In this document: one piece after another, positions 33,725-42,115 of the stretch | Layout of the letters: each line of letters starts with the position of its first letter | How positions within the stretch are numbered: the stretch's first letter is position 1 | Origin: Collinsella sp. AF25-2LB | Lineage (GTDB): Bacteria; Actinomycetota; Coriobacteriia; Coriobacteriales; Coriobacteriaceae | Assembly: GCF_003458415.1 (NCBI RefSeq) | Contig: NZ_QRUF01000009.1 | Location: 1-64,000 of the forward strand | DNA: 64,000 nucleotides | Direction: 5' to 3' | Notes under the pieces: generated by a model | Told to the model about the DNA's origin: nothing | The model's database searches: none | What the model saw: only the letters and a program-made list of their open reading frames with translations | Position numbers and translations under genes: made by a program

Positions 33725-34168
33725 CTAAAAACCGCTTACATCCGAACGCTCACAGCTAGCAACCTGGTCAGGAGACACCGTACCCAGCGCCTCGAACTTC
33801 CAGGAGCCGCCCGCCTTCAGATGATTGGTGTTTGCAAGAGCCGTTCCAACCTGGTTGCCATCGGCATCATACAGAACATACTCAATCTGAATGTAGCTCT
33901 TTTCCTTGTCCGTGTTATTGGTCAGCGTGCCCGTGATCTTATAGGCAAACTGATTGGAGGTGTCTTCAGCCTCGTCAGCAATGGTATACGGTTCTTGCGG
34001 TTCTTTTTGCTCCTCAGCCTGCTGTGTCGCCTCGGCAGGTTTTGCCGAATCGCTCGCAGACGAATCGGTTGAATTGCCACCCATAGAGCCCACGGCACCG
34101 ACGATAACCAGCACCACGATGACGCCTAGGACAATCTTGCCGATCGGCTTCTTTCCCTCTTTTGCCAT
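33725..34168 (-). CDS. Membrane-anchored FxLYD-like protein
   Basis: A 147-residue protein with an N-terminal membrane anchor (KIVLGVIVVLVIVGAV), a Ser/Ala/Glu-rich spacer and an extracellular beta-sandwich of the FxLYD type (FAYKITGTLTNNTDKEKSYI, then IEYVLYDADGNQVG). Such domains occur on the outer face of Gram-positive cells; the role is unknown. It is in the same orientation as the HTH and kinase genes. Confidence 0.75.
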   Translation of the reverse strand: MAKEGKKPIGKIVLGVIVVLVIVGAVGSMGGNSTDSSASDSAKPAEATQQAEEQKEPQEPYTIADEAEDTSNQFAYKITGTLTNNTDKEKSYIQIEYVLYDADGNQVGTALANTNHLKAGGSWKFEALGTVSPDQVASCERSDVSGF

Positions 34169-34332
34169 TATGCATCCTTCCTATGATCCGGCTACCGCGC
34201 CGGCGCACAGCACATCGTAGGAAGGATTGGACTTGAATTCATTAGCTGTGAGCTAAAGTTGCGATAAACGGCCAATGCAGTTATCCGAACGCCGAGCAAA
34301 CGCACTTTGCACGACCGTCTGCTGGCTGTGTA

Positions 34333-34656
34333 TCAACCCAACGTGACGGATTCCCCGGTAAAGGTGCTCACAAGCAACAGGATAAAGAAAACTAAATAGC
34401 TGATGCTCAATAGGTAGGCGACGACTAAAAAGATAGTCCATCCAACATTGGTCTTACCATCGGCACGACGTTGCTCGCGAGAACGGCACAGCCAGACCGT
34501 CACGCCAATGGCCACAATCAGCAACACGAGTGCCGCTGCTGCCACCCCGGCAAGCGCAAACATCACGCCAATGCTCACAGCAATAACCGGGAGCAGTAGC
34601 AAGCCACACCCGCATCCACCCGGGCTATATACGGCAGACTGTCGGCGTCGCCTCAT
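34333..34656 (-). CDS. Small membrane protein, three predicted helices
   Basis: A 107-residue protein not recognised as any family. A basic N-terminus (MRRRRQ) and a Gly/Cys patch (GGCGCG) precede three hydrophobic stretches with a charged loop (CRSREQRRADGKTN). The start at 34656 has a GGGGG stretch upstream; ATG 34671 is an alternative. It lies just downstream of the higA gene on the same strand. Confidence 0.6.
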   Translation of the reverse strand: MRRRRQSAVYSPGGCGCGLLLLPVIAVSIGVMFALAGVAAAALVLLIVAIGVTVWLCRSREQRRADGKTNVGWTIFLVVAYLLSISYLVFFILLLVSTFTGESVTLG

Positions 34657-34680
34657 CGTCGCCCCCATCATCTTTGAACA

Positions 34681-35022
34681 CTACAGTGCGATGGCCCGCT
34701 GAACAGGAACGATCTTATCGAGTTCCGGTTCGATCCGCCTTTTCTCGGCCTCAAGGTCAAACGCCACCTGAGCACGCAGCCAATAACCATCCGTCAGGCC
34801 AAAATAACGGCAAAGACGGAGGTCGGTGTCGGCCGTCACGCGACGTTTTCCCAAGACAATCTGCCCGATACGCTGAGCAGGAATCCCGGTCTCTTTCGCA
34901 AGGCGATATTGAGAAATGCCCATGGGAACAAGAAACTCCTCTTTGAGAAGCTCACCAGGAGTCACCGGCGACAGCAAATCGGCCGAAGTCTCATCACTTG
35001 TGATAATCGACGATTTCGACAT
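34681..35022 (-). CDS. higA: HigA-family antitoxin
   Basis: A 113-residue XRE-type antitoxin. The HTH region is PGELLKEEFLVPMGISQYRL followed by AKETGIPAQRIGQIVLGKRR, and TADTDLRLCRYFGLTDGYWL matches the HigA/VapI pattern. The chosen start (ATG 35022) begins just before the conserved part and overlaps the toxin gene by 29 bases. It neutralises the co-encoded HigB and probably represses the promoter upstream of higB. Confidence 0.88.
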   Translation of the reverse strand: MSKSSIITSDETSADLLSPVTPGELLKEEFLVPMGISQYRLAKETGIPAQRIGQIVLGKRRVTADTDLRLCRYFGLTDGYWLRAQVAFDLEAEKRRIEPELDKIVPVQRAIAL

Positions 35023-35275
35023 TCCAAGCCATCTCCTGTCTCCACTCAAAACAGACCCGATAGCGCTCGTTAACACGGATGCTATATTGCCCGGCACGAT
35101 CGCCCTTCAAAGCTTCCAGGCGGTTGCCCGGTGGAACGCGAAGATCATCAAGCGAAGCACAAACCTGCAGTTGGCGAATCTTCCTCAACGCAACACGCTC
35201 AAAGGGCACGAACTTCCTGACCCGCACACCCATGGCAAAGCGTTCGGTATCCTCATCTTTATACGATGCAATCAT
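34994..35275 (-). CDS. higB: HigB/RelE-family toxin
   Basis: A 93-residue RelE-superfamily mRNA interferase with the late motifs RAGQYSIRVNERYRVCFEW and VEIVDYHK typical of HigB. It is encoded first in the operon, with the antitoxin second, as usual for higBA. By family knowledge it would cut mRNA on the ribosome. Confidence 0.88.
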   Translation of the reverse strand: MIASYKDEDTERFAMGVRVRKFVPFERVALRKIRQLQVCASLDDLRVPPGNRLEALKGDRAGQYSIRVNERYRVCFEWRQEMAWNVEIVDYHK

Positions 35276-35286
35276 AGTATCGCCTT

Positions 35287-35332
35287 ACGTTAGTAACGTC
35301 AAACGTTTCTATAGACTTACATCTCTATTATA
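35287..35332 (-). promoter_or_regulatory. higBA promoter and probable HigA operator
   Basis: On the minus strand a perfect TATAAT (35327-35332) lies about 50 bp before the higB start. ACGTTA-C-TAACGT, a perfect dyad (35287-35299), lies between it and the start, a typical place for autoregulation by an XRE antitoxin. Confidence 0.6.
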
Positions 35333-35377
35333 TCGTACGTTTGTTCGTATTTTCTAGAACAAATAGTCCTTCACGCC

Positions 35378-36565
35378 TTAGTCAAGCAAAAGCAATCGTT
35401 TGTAGACATCGAGGCCTTTGAGTAGGATTTCCTCGTCGAAGAGCATGCTATCGGTATGCAGAGCGCTTGTGGCATAGGCGGGGCAGCCATCCGAATCACT
35501 CGGGTTGTCTTGGTCCTCTGGCATACCCGTGCCCAGCAGGAAAAATACGCCCGGCAGATGGCGTTGATAGAACGCGAAATCCTCGGCAATCAGCAGCGGC
35601 TCGTCCACGAGCTGTAACTCGGGCAGAGCAGGCGCGATTCGATCAAACAACTCGGGATCGTTGTCGACCGGCGGATAGCCCTCGGCAAAGTCGAGATCGT
35701 ACGTGCAGCCCGTTGCAGTGCATGCCTCATCAAGCACGCGGCGCACACCCTCGCGTGCACGGTCGAACATGCCGTCCGTAAACACACGCAAGCTGCCGGC
35801 CACATGGGCCTCCCCCGCCACCGCGTTGCAGACGGTACCGGCCTGCAGCAGGCCAAACTTGCCGATACAGGGCTCGCCGGTGCCCAGTTCGTCCATCAGC
35901 TCGCGCTCGGTAACCAAAAACTTCGCTGCCGCCAACGCGGCATCGTGTGACTCCTCAACCGGCACACCATAAGTCTTAGCAATATGGATACTCGCACCGT
36001 GAATATGGATATGCGTCTCGCTCGAACGCGCCAGCAGCGGACCAGAACAACTCGCCAGCGTGCCGGCAGACAGATCGGGCCACACATGGAAGCCAAAAAT
36101 GCGGTCGGCCCCATAGCGCTCGAACACACCACTCTCGCATACCGTCTTGGCACCACCGGTCGTTTCCTCGGCCGGCTGGAACACAAAAAGCACGTTGCGT
36201 TTAAGTGAACCCGGCTGCTCGCGAATCGTGCGGTCGACATACGTCGCGGCGGCGAGCGCCATGGCCATGTGTCCGTCGTGCCCGCAAGCGTGCATCTTGC
36301 CGGGATGAGACGAGGCGAAGGCCGCACCCGTCGCCTCGGCAATGGGCAGCGCATCCATATCCGCACGAATCGCCGTGGCATGCGTGGCACCAACGCCAGC
36401 GTCAAAGAAAGCGCAGACGCAGCTGGGGCACGGATGGGTCACCTCGCAGGCAAGCGACGCCAACACGCCCTCGATATAGGCAATAGTCTGCGGAAGATCG
36501 AAGTCGAGCTCCGGGATCCTGTGCAAGTCGCGCCGATAGCGACGGAGTTCTTGGAGCTCGGTCAT
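35378..36565 (-). CDS. M20 amidohydrolase, probable N-acetyldiaminopimelate deacetylase
   Basis: A 395-residue M20D-family metalloamidase with the metal motif HACGHDGHMAMALA, the catalytic Glu pair in AEETTGGAKT, and a C-terminal EDFAFYQ. Members remove acyl groups from amino acids. Because dapH (acetyl branch) lies in the divergent lysine operon, deacetylation of N-acetyl-LL-diaminopimelate is a good guess, but a general N-acyl-amino-acid or indole-acetyl hydrolase is possible. The start at 36565 has an AAAGGA site; the frame extends further upstream only by chance, through the riboswitch region. Confidence 0.8.
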   Translation of the reverse strand: MTELQELRRYRRDLHRIPELDFDLPQTIAYIEGVLASLACEVTHPCPSCVCAFFDAGVGATHATAIRADMDALPIAEATGAAFASSHPGKMHACGHDGHMAMALAAATYVDRTIREQPGSLKRNVLFVFQPAEETTGGAKTVCESGVFERYGADRIFGFHVWPDLSAGTLASCSGPLLARSSETHIHIHGASIHIAKTYGVPVEESHDAALAAAKFLVTERELMDELGTGEPCIGKFGLLQAGTVCNAVAGEAHVAGSLRVFTDGMFDRAREGVRRVLDEACTATGCTYDLDFAEGYPPVDNDPELFDRIAPALPELQLVDEPLLIAEDFAFYQRHLPGVFFLLGTGMPEDQDNPSDSDGCPAYATSALHTDSMLFDEEILLKGLDVYKRLLLLD

Positions 36566-36713
36566 AGAGGTTCCTTTCATTGGTGTGCGCCGGTTGCTAT
36601 CTATTGTGCCGCAAGATTGCCATACCCTTATTTCCAGCATATCCCTGCATTTTTTAAACGTTATATACGAATACTCTTGTTTGGTAAAGTGCAACGTGGT
36701 AGGGTCGTTACCA

Positions 36714-36931
36714 CTTGATAGAGGCGCGGGCACGAAGAACCGCGGGCGAGCCGGCAGGCTTTGACCCCGTGGGGAGGCGAAACCCGCCGAACTGGGTTTT
36801 TCGGGCACGAACAACCTGGTGGGCCTGTGGGAAACACCCACAGGACTGTCTGCAGCAATGCGGGAGCGCTATCCGGACATTGGGTCCACGCTATGCGGAT
36901 TCGATGCGCAGATGGCGCCGTCTGGATAGCG
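36714..36931 (+). promoter_or_regulatory. Lysine riboswitch (L box) with expression platform
   Basis: The leader has the L-box landmarks in order: GATAGAGGCGCGG (36717-36729), GGGGAGGCGAAACCCGCCGAA near 36770-36790 and ACTGTC (36845-36850) closing the aptamer. The expression platform is a 12-bp helix pairing CGCTATCCGGAC (36867-36878) with GTCTGGATAGCG (36920-36931), whose end abuts GAGG and the start of the lysA-dapA gene. No T tract follows it, which suggests control of translation initiation rather than termination. Confidence 0.85.
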
Positions 36932-36944
36932 AGGTTTACGGGAC

Positions 36945-39254
36945 ATGGCATTGACCCCCAACGAGGCATATGCGGCCAAGCAGCCGTTTGTGGACAAGGA
37001 GACGCTCGAGCATATCGTCGAGCAGTTCCCCACGCCGTTTCATCTATACGACGAGGCGGGCATCCGCCGCAACATGCAAGAAGTGCGCGACGCCTTTGCA
37101 TGGAACCCGGGCTTTAAGGAATACTTTGCCGTCAAGGCCAACCCCAACCCGGCGCTCATCTCCATTCTCAACGAATACGGCTGCGGCTGCGATTGCTCGA
37201 GCTATACCGAGCTCATGATCGCCCGCTCGCTGGGTATCACGGGACACGACATCATGTTCTCGTCCAACGATACGCCGGCTGCCGACTTTGAGCTCGCCGA
37301 CAAACTGGGTGCCATCGTCAACTTTGACGACATCAGCCACATCGAGTTCTTTGAGCACGTTGCGGGGCCAATCCCCAAGACGGTCAGTTGCCGCTTTAAT
37401 CCAGGCGGCCTGTTCCAGCTCTCCAACGGCATCATGGACAATCCGGGCGACTCCAAGTACGGCATGACCACCGAGCAGCTCTTCGAGGCCTTCCGCACGC
37501 TCAAGGCCAAGGGCGCCGAGCGCTTTGGCATCCACGCATTCCTTGCCAGCAACACCGTCACCAACGACTACTACCCCAAGCTCGCGCGCATCCTCTTTGA
37601 GCTTGCCGTGCGCCTGGAGCGCGAGACCGGCGCACACGTCGCCTTCATCAACCTATCCGGCGGCGTCGGTATCCCCTACCTGCCCGAGCAGCAGGCCAAC
37701 GACATCCACGCCATCGGTGAAGGGGTGCACACGGCCTACGACGAGATTCTGGTTCCCGCCGGCATGGGCGATGTGGCAATCTGTACCGAGATGGGCCGCT
37801 TTATGATGGGCCCCTATGGGTGCCTGGTCACCAAGACCATCCATGAGAAGCAGATCTACAAGGACTATATCGGCGTGGACGCCAGTGCCGTTGACCTTAT
37901 TCGTCCCGCCATGTATGGCGCCTACCACCACATTACGGTGATGGGCCAACCGGGTGGTGACGACAAGACCACAGCGCCCGCTACGGACACCTACGACATC
38001 ACGGGCAATCTGTGCGAGAACAACGATAAGTTCGCCATCGACCGCGAGCTGCCGCATATCGACATGGGCGACCTGCTCGTGATTCACGACACCGGCGCGC
38101 ATGGCTACTCCATGGGCTACAACTACAACGGCCGTCTGCGCTCCGCCGAGGTCCTGCTGCGCCCCGATGGCTCGGCAGACCTCATCCGCCGCGCCGAGCG
38201 CCCGGGCGATTACTTTGCCACGCTCGACGTGCTACCGTGCGGCCGCGAGCTGCTGGCCAAATCGCGCGCCGATGCCGCCCGCCGTCGCGCTCAGGACGAG
38301 CGCCTAGCAGTCACCGCCCAATGGAACAAACGCGTCCAGATCGCGGAAGCGAAGGAGAAGAACATGGATATCCGCAATCTCGAGGGCTCAATCGTCGCCC
38401 TTGTCACGCCGTTTAAAAAGGACGGCAGTGTCGACTTTGACGCGCTCGAGCGCCTTATCGATTTCCACTTGCAAAATGGCACCGACGCCATTCTCACCCT
38501 GGGCACCACCGGCGAGAGCGCCACGATGACCGATGACGAGGACAACTCCGTCGTCGCCGCCGTGGTCAAGCATGTTGCAGGACGCGTCCCCGTCATCGCC
38601 GGCTCAGGCTCCAACTCCACGCAGACCATGCTCACCAAGTCGCTTACTTACCAGGGCTTGGGAGCCGACGGCCTGCTGCTCATTACCCCCTACTACAACA
38701 AGTCCAACGAAGAGGGTATCTATCAGCACTTTAAGACCGTCGCCGATGCCGTTGACATCCCCTGCATCCTGTACAACATCCCCGGCCGCTGCGGCTGCGG
38801 TATCAGCGAGCGCAACGTAGAGCGCCTAGCCGCGCACCCCAACATCATGGGCATCAAGGAGGCCTCGGGCAACGTCGCCTACGCGGCCAAGATCGCCCAC
38901 CTGCTGTCCGACGATTTCCGCATGTACTCGGGCGAGGATGCACTCACAGTGCCGCTCATGAGCCTGGGCGCTTCGGGCACCATCAGCGTGTGGGCCGACG
39001 TGCAGCCGCAGCTTGTACACGACATGTGCCGCGCTTATCTGGACGGCGACGTAGCGCGCGCCCGCGATATCCAGATTGCCGGCCAGCCGCTCATCAACGC
39101 CCTCTTTAGCGAGGTCAACCCCATCCCCGTCAAGGAAGCGCTCGCCCAGATGGGCATGATCGAGGCAAACTACCGTATGCCGCTGTGCCCCATGGCAGAC
39201 GACACGCGAGCCGCACTTACCGATGCTCTGAAGGGAGCTGGTCTACTTGATTAA
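36945..39254 (+). CDS. Fused diaminopimelate decarboxylase - dihydrodipicolinate synthase
   Basis: One 769-codon frame encodes two lysine enzymes. Residues 1-473 are a LysA-type PLP decarboxylase (PLP lysine Lys64 in FAVKANPNP; later LSGGVGIPY, TEMGRFMMGPYG, MYGAYH). Residues 474-769 are a full-length DapA (TLGTTGESATM, LYNIPGRCGCG, Schiff-base Lys638 in GIKEASGN). No stop lies between them. An internal AAGGAG (38352-38357) six bases before ATG 38364 would also allow separate DapA translation. The protein joins the last step (meso-DAP to lysine) to the first committed step. It is preceded by a lysine riboswitch and followed by dapB and dapH. Confidence 0.88.
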   Translation: MALTPNEAYAAKQPFVDKETLEHIVEQFPTPFHLYDEAGIRRNMQEVRDAFAWNPGFKEYFAVKANPNPALISILNEYGCGCDCSSYTELMIARSLGITGHDIMFSSNDTPAADFELADKLGAIVNFDDISHIEFFEHVAGPIPKTVSCRFNPGGLFQLSNGIMDNPGDSKYGMTTEQLFEAFRTLKAKGAERFGIHAFLASNTVTNDYYPKLARILFELAVRLERETGAHVAFINLSGGVGIPYLPEQQANDIHAIGEGVHTAYDEILVPAGMGDVAICTEMGRFMMGPYGCLVTKTIHEKQIYKDYIGVDASAVDLIRPAMYGAYHHITVMGQPGGDDKTTAPATDTYDITGNLCENNDKFAIDRELPHIDMGDLLVIHDTGAHGYSMGYNYNGRLRSAEVLLRPDGSADLIRRAERPGDYFATLDVLPCGRELLAKSRADAARRRAQDERLAVTAQWNKRVQIAEAKEKNMDIRNLEGSIVALVTPFKKDGSVDFDALERLIDFHLQNGTDAILTLGTTGESATMTDDEDNSVVAAVVKHVAGRVPVIAGSGSNSTQTMLTKSLTYQGLGADGLLLITPYYNKSNEEGIYQHFKTVADAVDIPCILYNIPGRCGCGISERNVERLAAHPNIMGIKEASGNVAYAAKIAHLLSDDFRMYSGEDALTVPLMSLGASGTISVWADVQPQLVHDMCRAYLDGDVARARDIQIAGQPLINALFSEVNPIPVKEALAQMGMIEANYRMPLCPMADDTRAALTDALKGAGLLD

Positions 39255-39987
39255 GACCGTCATTATGGGAACGGGCCGCATGGGCTCGCTCATCCGCACT
39301 ACCGCCGAAGGCATTGTCGACGCCGCCGGGCAGCCCGTTTTTGATATCGTGGCCCAGATTGGCTTCGATTTGAGCGAGCTCGAGAACGCACCGGCTGCCG
39401 ACGTCATCATCGACTTCTCGAACGTCGCGACCTTCGACGCCGTCGTCGCCTATGTCGAGCGCACGGGCGCGGCGTTGGTCTCAGGCACCACAGGCTACAC
39501 CCCCGAGCAGATGGACCGCCTGCGTGAGCTGGGCCAGAACACCCGCGTTATGCACTCGGGCAATTACTCCATCGGTATCGCAGCCCTGCGCCATCTGGTA
39601 GCGCAGGCTACACGCGAGCTGCCCGGCTTTGACTGCGAAATCGTCGAGACGCACCACAACCAAAAGGTCGACGCCCCCAGCGGCACTGCCAAGCTACTGC
39701 TCGACGCCGTCGTCGAAGCCGAGCCCGAGGCAGGCTACCACCCCGTCTATGGCCGCGAGGGCATGTGCGGAGCACGCGATCCCAAGGAAATCGGTATGCA
39801 CTCGCTGCGCGGCGGCACCGTCGCCGGCGTGCACAAGGTGAGCTTCTTTGGCCAGGACGAGGAGGTCACGCTCACCCACCGCGCCACGAGCCGTCAGATC
39901 TTTGTCAACGGCGCCTTGGCAGCCGCGCAGAAGCTCGTCACCCGCGAACCCGGCTTCTATACGTTCGACAAGGTCATGTTTGCCTAA
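39247..39987 (+). CDS. dapB: 4-hydroxy-tetrahydrodipicolinate reductase
   Basis: A 246-residue NAD(P)H-dependent reductase, next step after DapA. It has IMGTGRMGSLI, DFSNVATFD, VSGTTGYT, the catalytic ETHHNQKVDAPSGTA and LTHRATSRQIF. The start is TTG, overlapping the preceding stop by 8 bases, with GGAG upstream, so translation is likely coupled to the lysA-dapA frame. Confidence 0.93.
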   Translation: MIKTVIMGTGRMGSLIRTTAEGIVDAAGQPVFDIVAQIGFDLSELENAPAADVIIDFSNVATFDAVVAYVERTGAALVSGTTGYTPEQMDRLRELGQNTRVMHSGNYSIGIAALRHLVAQATRELPGFDCEIVETHHNQKVDAPSGTAKLLLDAVVEAEPEAGYHPVYGREGMCGARDPKEIGMHSLRGGTVAGVHKVSFFGQDEEVTLTHRATSRQIFVNGALAAAQKLVTREPGFYTFDKVMFA

Positions 39988-40026
39988 CCAGGTATCAACC
40001 GAATCCACCCAAAGGAGAGATAGCAA

Positions 40027-40746
40027 ATGAGCAACGCAGCCGAGATGGATGCACAGGAGATTATCAACTACATCGCCACCGCGCCCAAAAAGACGCCCGT
40101 CAAGCTGTACGTGCGCGAGAAGCCGGGCATGAAGGTTGCCTGGGGCGACGCACATGTCTACGGCGGCCGTCGCGGCAAGACCGTCTTTGGCGACTGGGAC
40201 GAGCTCAAGACCATCCTGGACGCCAATGCCGATTCCATCGATTACTACGACGTTGAAAACGATTGCCGCAACTCCGCCGTGCCCATGCTCGACCTTAAGG
40301 GCATCAACGCCCGCATCGAGCCGGGCGCGATCATCCGCGACCGCGTCGAGATTGGCGACCGTGCCGTCATCATGATGGGCGCCATCATCAACATCGGCTC
40401 CGTTATCGGCGAGGGTTCCATGATCGATATGGGCGCCGTGCTGGGCGGTCGCGCCACCGTGGGCAAGAACTGCCACATCGGCGCCGGCACCGTGCTGGCA
40501 GGCGTTGTGGAGCCCGCCAGCGCCACGCCCGTCATCATCGAGGACGATGTCATGATCGGCGCAAACGCCGTGGTCCTGGAAGGCGTGCACGTGGGCAAGG
40601 GTGCTGTAGTTGCCGCCGGCGCCGTGTGCGTCGAGGACGTCCCCGCCGGCGCCGTCGTGGCCGGTGTCCCCGCCCGCGCCATCAAGATGCGCGACGAGAA
40701 GACCGACAGCAAGACCGGCCTGGAAGAGGGCCTGCGCCAGCTGTAG
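40027..40746 (+). CDS. dapH: Tetrahydrodipicolinate N-acetyltransferase
   Basis: A 239-residue left-handed beta-helix acetyltransferase. N-terminal helices ([20 protein letters not shown]) match the DapH start, and the hexapeptide repeats run from about residue 90 ([20 protein letters not shown]) to AGVPARAIK. It places the organism in the acetyl branch of lysine/DAP synthesis. The end of the coding sequence is followed within 2 nt by the hairpin of a repeat element. Confidence 0.93.
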   Translation: MSNAAEMDAQEIINYIATAPKKTPVKLYVREKPGMKVAWGDAHVYGGRRGKTVFGDWDELKTILDANADSIDYYDVENDCRNSAVPMLDLKGINARIEPGAIIRDRVEIGDRAVIMMGAIINIGSVIGEGSMIDMGAVLGGRATVGKNCHIGAGTVLAGVVEPASATPVIIEDDVMIGANAVVLEGVHVGKGAVVAAGAVCVEDVPAGAVVAGVPARAIKMRDEKTDSKTGLEEGLRQL

Positions 40747-40748
40747 AA

Positions 40749-40887
40749 GTTACGCGGTTTTGCCAAACCGCGTAACGGCTCGACGCTGCAAACGCCCCTA
40801 AGCGGCAACCTGACGTTCAATCGTCGGTCGCGTACCGAAGTACGCTTCCCTCCTCTTTCACGTCACCTTGCTCGCTTAGGGGCGTTT
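40749..40887. repeat. Nested palindrome, core family II, copy A
   Basis: A GTTACGCGGTTT/AAACCGCGTAAC hairpin (40749-40776) is followed by perfect 15-bp arms AAACGCCCCTAAGCG/CGCTTAGGGGCGTTT (40790-40804, 40873-40887) around a 68-nt core. The core has the inner stem GCGTAC-CGAA-GTACGC (40830-40845). On the minus strand it reads GTGAAAGAGGAG, then GCGTACTTCGGTACGCG, then TTGAACG, matching the copy at 51.1 kb, including the flanking hairpin. Confidence 0.8.
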
Positions 40888-40942
40888 TCGCTGACGTGAG
40901 CTCAACCTGCGGCGCAATGTCAGCAACCAAGCCGAAAACAAA

Positions 40943-40980
40943 AAAGGCCGAAGTCCCAAAAGGCTTCGGCCTTTGTTTTT
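40943..40980. terminator. Bidirectional terminator between dapH and the nucleoid-protein gene
   Basis: The 11-bp stem AAAGGCCGAAG/CTTCGGCCTTT is followed by GTTTTTT on + and TTTTTTGTTTT on -. Confidence 0.88.
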
Positions 40981-40999
40981 TGCAACGTCCAAGAGCAGT

Positions 41000-42004
41000 T
41001 TATCGATTCTCAATACTTCCGATGTTCTTGAGCTCGATGGAGATGAGGCCGTTGGGCTCGTTGACAAACTCGATGTACTCAGAGTTCGAACCCATCTCGG
41101 CCGGGAAGCTGATCTCGATGCCCGTGTCGGTACGGATCTTGTGGTTGCGCACAGCCGCGCGTTCGACCTGCTTGCGCTCCACGGGCACACGCTCAGGCAC
41201 CTTCTCCTCAGTCAGTGCCGCGCGCACGCTCTCCTTGATAACCGGCTCGTCCTCAAAGACCTCATCGACGATATCCCAAGGGGGCAGTTCCTCGTCATCC
41301 TCAACTTTCTCGGCAACAGCAGCCTTAACCTTAGCGAGCGCTACGGCCGTATTGGCACCGTGTTCCTCGGCGACTTCCTCGACCACACGCGTCACGGTGT
41401 CGATGACCTCCTTGCCCGATACCCCCGTGTCGCACTGCAGCAGGCCATCGGGAATGAGCATGCGATCCTCGCCGGCAATCTTGCGCTTCTTATCCACATA
41501 GCCGATCTCCATGGTGCTTGCACGCACGATTGCATAGCTCGGCACCTTTTGCGAGGGATTCGGCAGAATGGCGTAGTGGCGCGCAATGTCGTTGCGCACC
41601 TCGCCCTCTTCGCGACCCACCTCGTGCATAAAAGCCTGCTTGGAGCCCAGCAGCATCACGGCAAACCAGCGGGCATCCTCATCGTCATCAAAGTCCGCCA
41701 CAAGCACGTCAGTGGACTCGGCTTTCTCGGCCTTGGTAAGTTCGGAAGAGATGAACTCCGCAATCTGCTGAGACAGATCCACGAACTCACGCTCACCAAA
41801 GAAATAGCCCTTGAGCTCGCCGCCGAATGCGGAGTTCTCGGCAAACGTGGCACGCTTATTATCAGCCGAGGTACGAGCGCGCCGCAGGTGCGTGGTTACG
41901 AAATTACGCACGGTGCGGCTCTCGATATCGAGCTCGCGCTGGCTCATAACGTTGACGGCAGAGTCAAAGTCCAGGATATGCAGAATCGCGTGATTGATTT
42001 TCAT
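41000..42004 (-). CDS. Nucleoid-associated protein, NdpA/YejK family
   Basis: A 334-residue protein of the NdpA family (37-kDa nucleoid-associated protein). The start INHAILHILDF is typical, followed by an acidic central part and a conserved C-terminal basic segment (RKQVERAAVRNHKIRTDTG). Members bind DNA or RNA; the role in Actinobacteria is unclear. Start at the second Met (42004), with an alternative three codons upstream. Confidence 0.75.
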   Translation of the reverse strand: MKINHAILHILDFDSAVNVMSQRELDIESRTVRNFVTTHLRRARTSADNKRATFAENSAFGGELKGYFFGEREFVDLSQQIAEFISSELTKAEKAESTDVLVADFDDDEDARWFAVMLLGSKQAFMHEVGREEGEVRNDIARHYAILPNPSQKVPSYAIVRASTMEIGYVDKKRKIAGEDRMLIPDGLLQCDTGVSGKEVIDTVTRVVEEVAEEHGANTAVALAKVKAAVAEKVEDDEELPPWDIVDEVFEDEPVIKESVRAALTEEKVPERVPVERKQVERAAVRNHKIRTDTGIEISFPAEMGSNSEYIEFVNEPNGLISIELKNIGSIENR

Positions 42005-42080
42005 ATACGGCATTCCGTTCTAGATCGATTTCGGCACGAACCAGTATAGCGGTCGATCCCGCCCCAGGCGCATCGAAGAT

Positions 42081-42111
42081 TGGTGCATCGGGGACAGGTT
42101 GCTTTGCACCA
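42081..42111. repeat. 31-bp mini-repeat, left copy
   Basis: TGGTGCATCGGGGACAGGTT followed by GCTTTGCACCA matches 43294-43324 at 28 of 31 positions. TGGTGCA and TGCACCA at the ends make it a small imperfect palindrome. The two copies flank the Mbeg1-like gene as direct repeats. Confidence 0.7.
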
Positions 42112-42115
42112 ATGG

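Noticed and set aside
36566-36841. N-terminal extension of the M20 amidohydrolase frame
   Set aside because: It passes through the lysine riboswitch on the other strand and has no ribosome site; the start at 36565 has one.
38330-38370. LysA-DapA junction as a lost stop or frameshift
   Set aside because: Both parts are full length and in the same frame and no frame change is needed, so a true fusion is preferred. A point error removing a stop cannot be excluded from one sequence.
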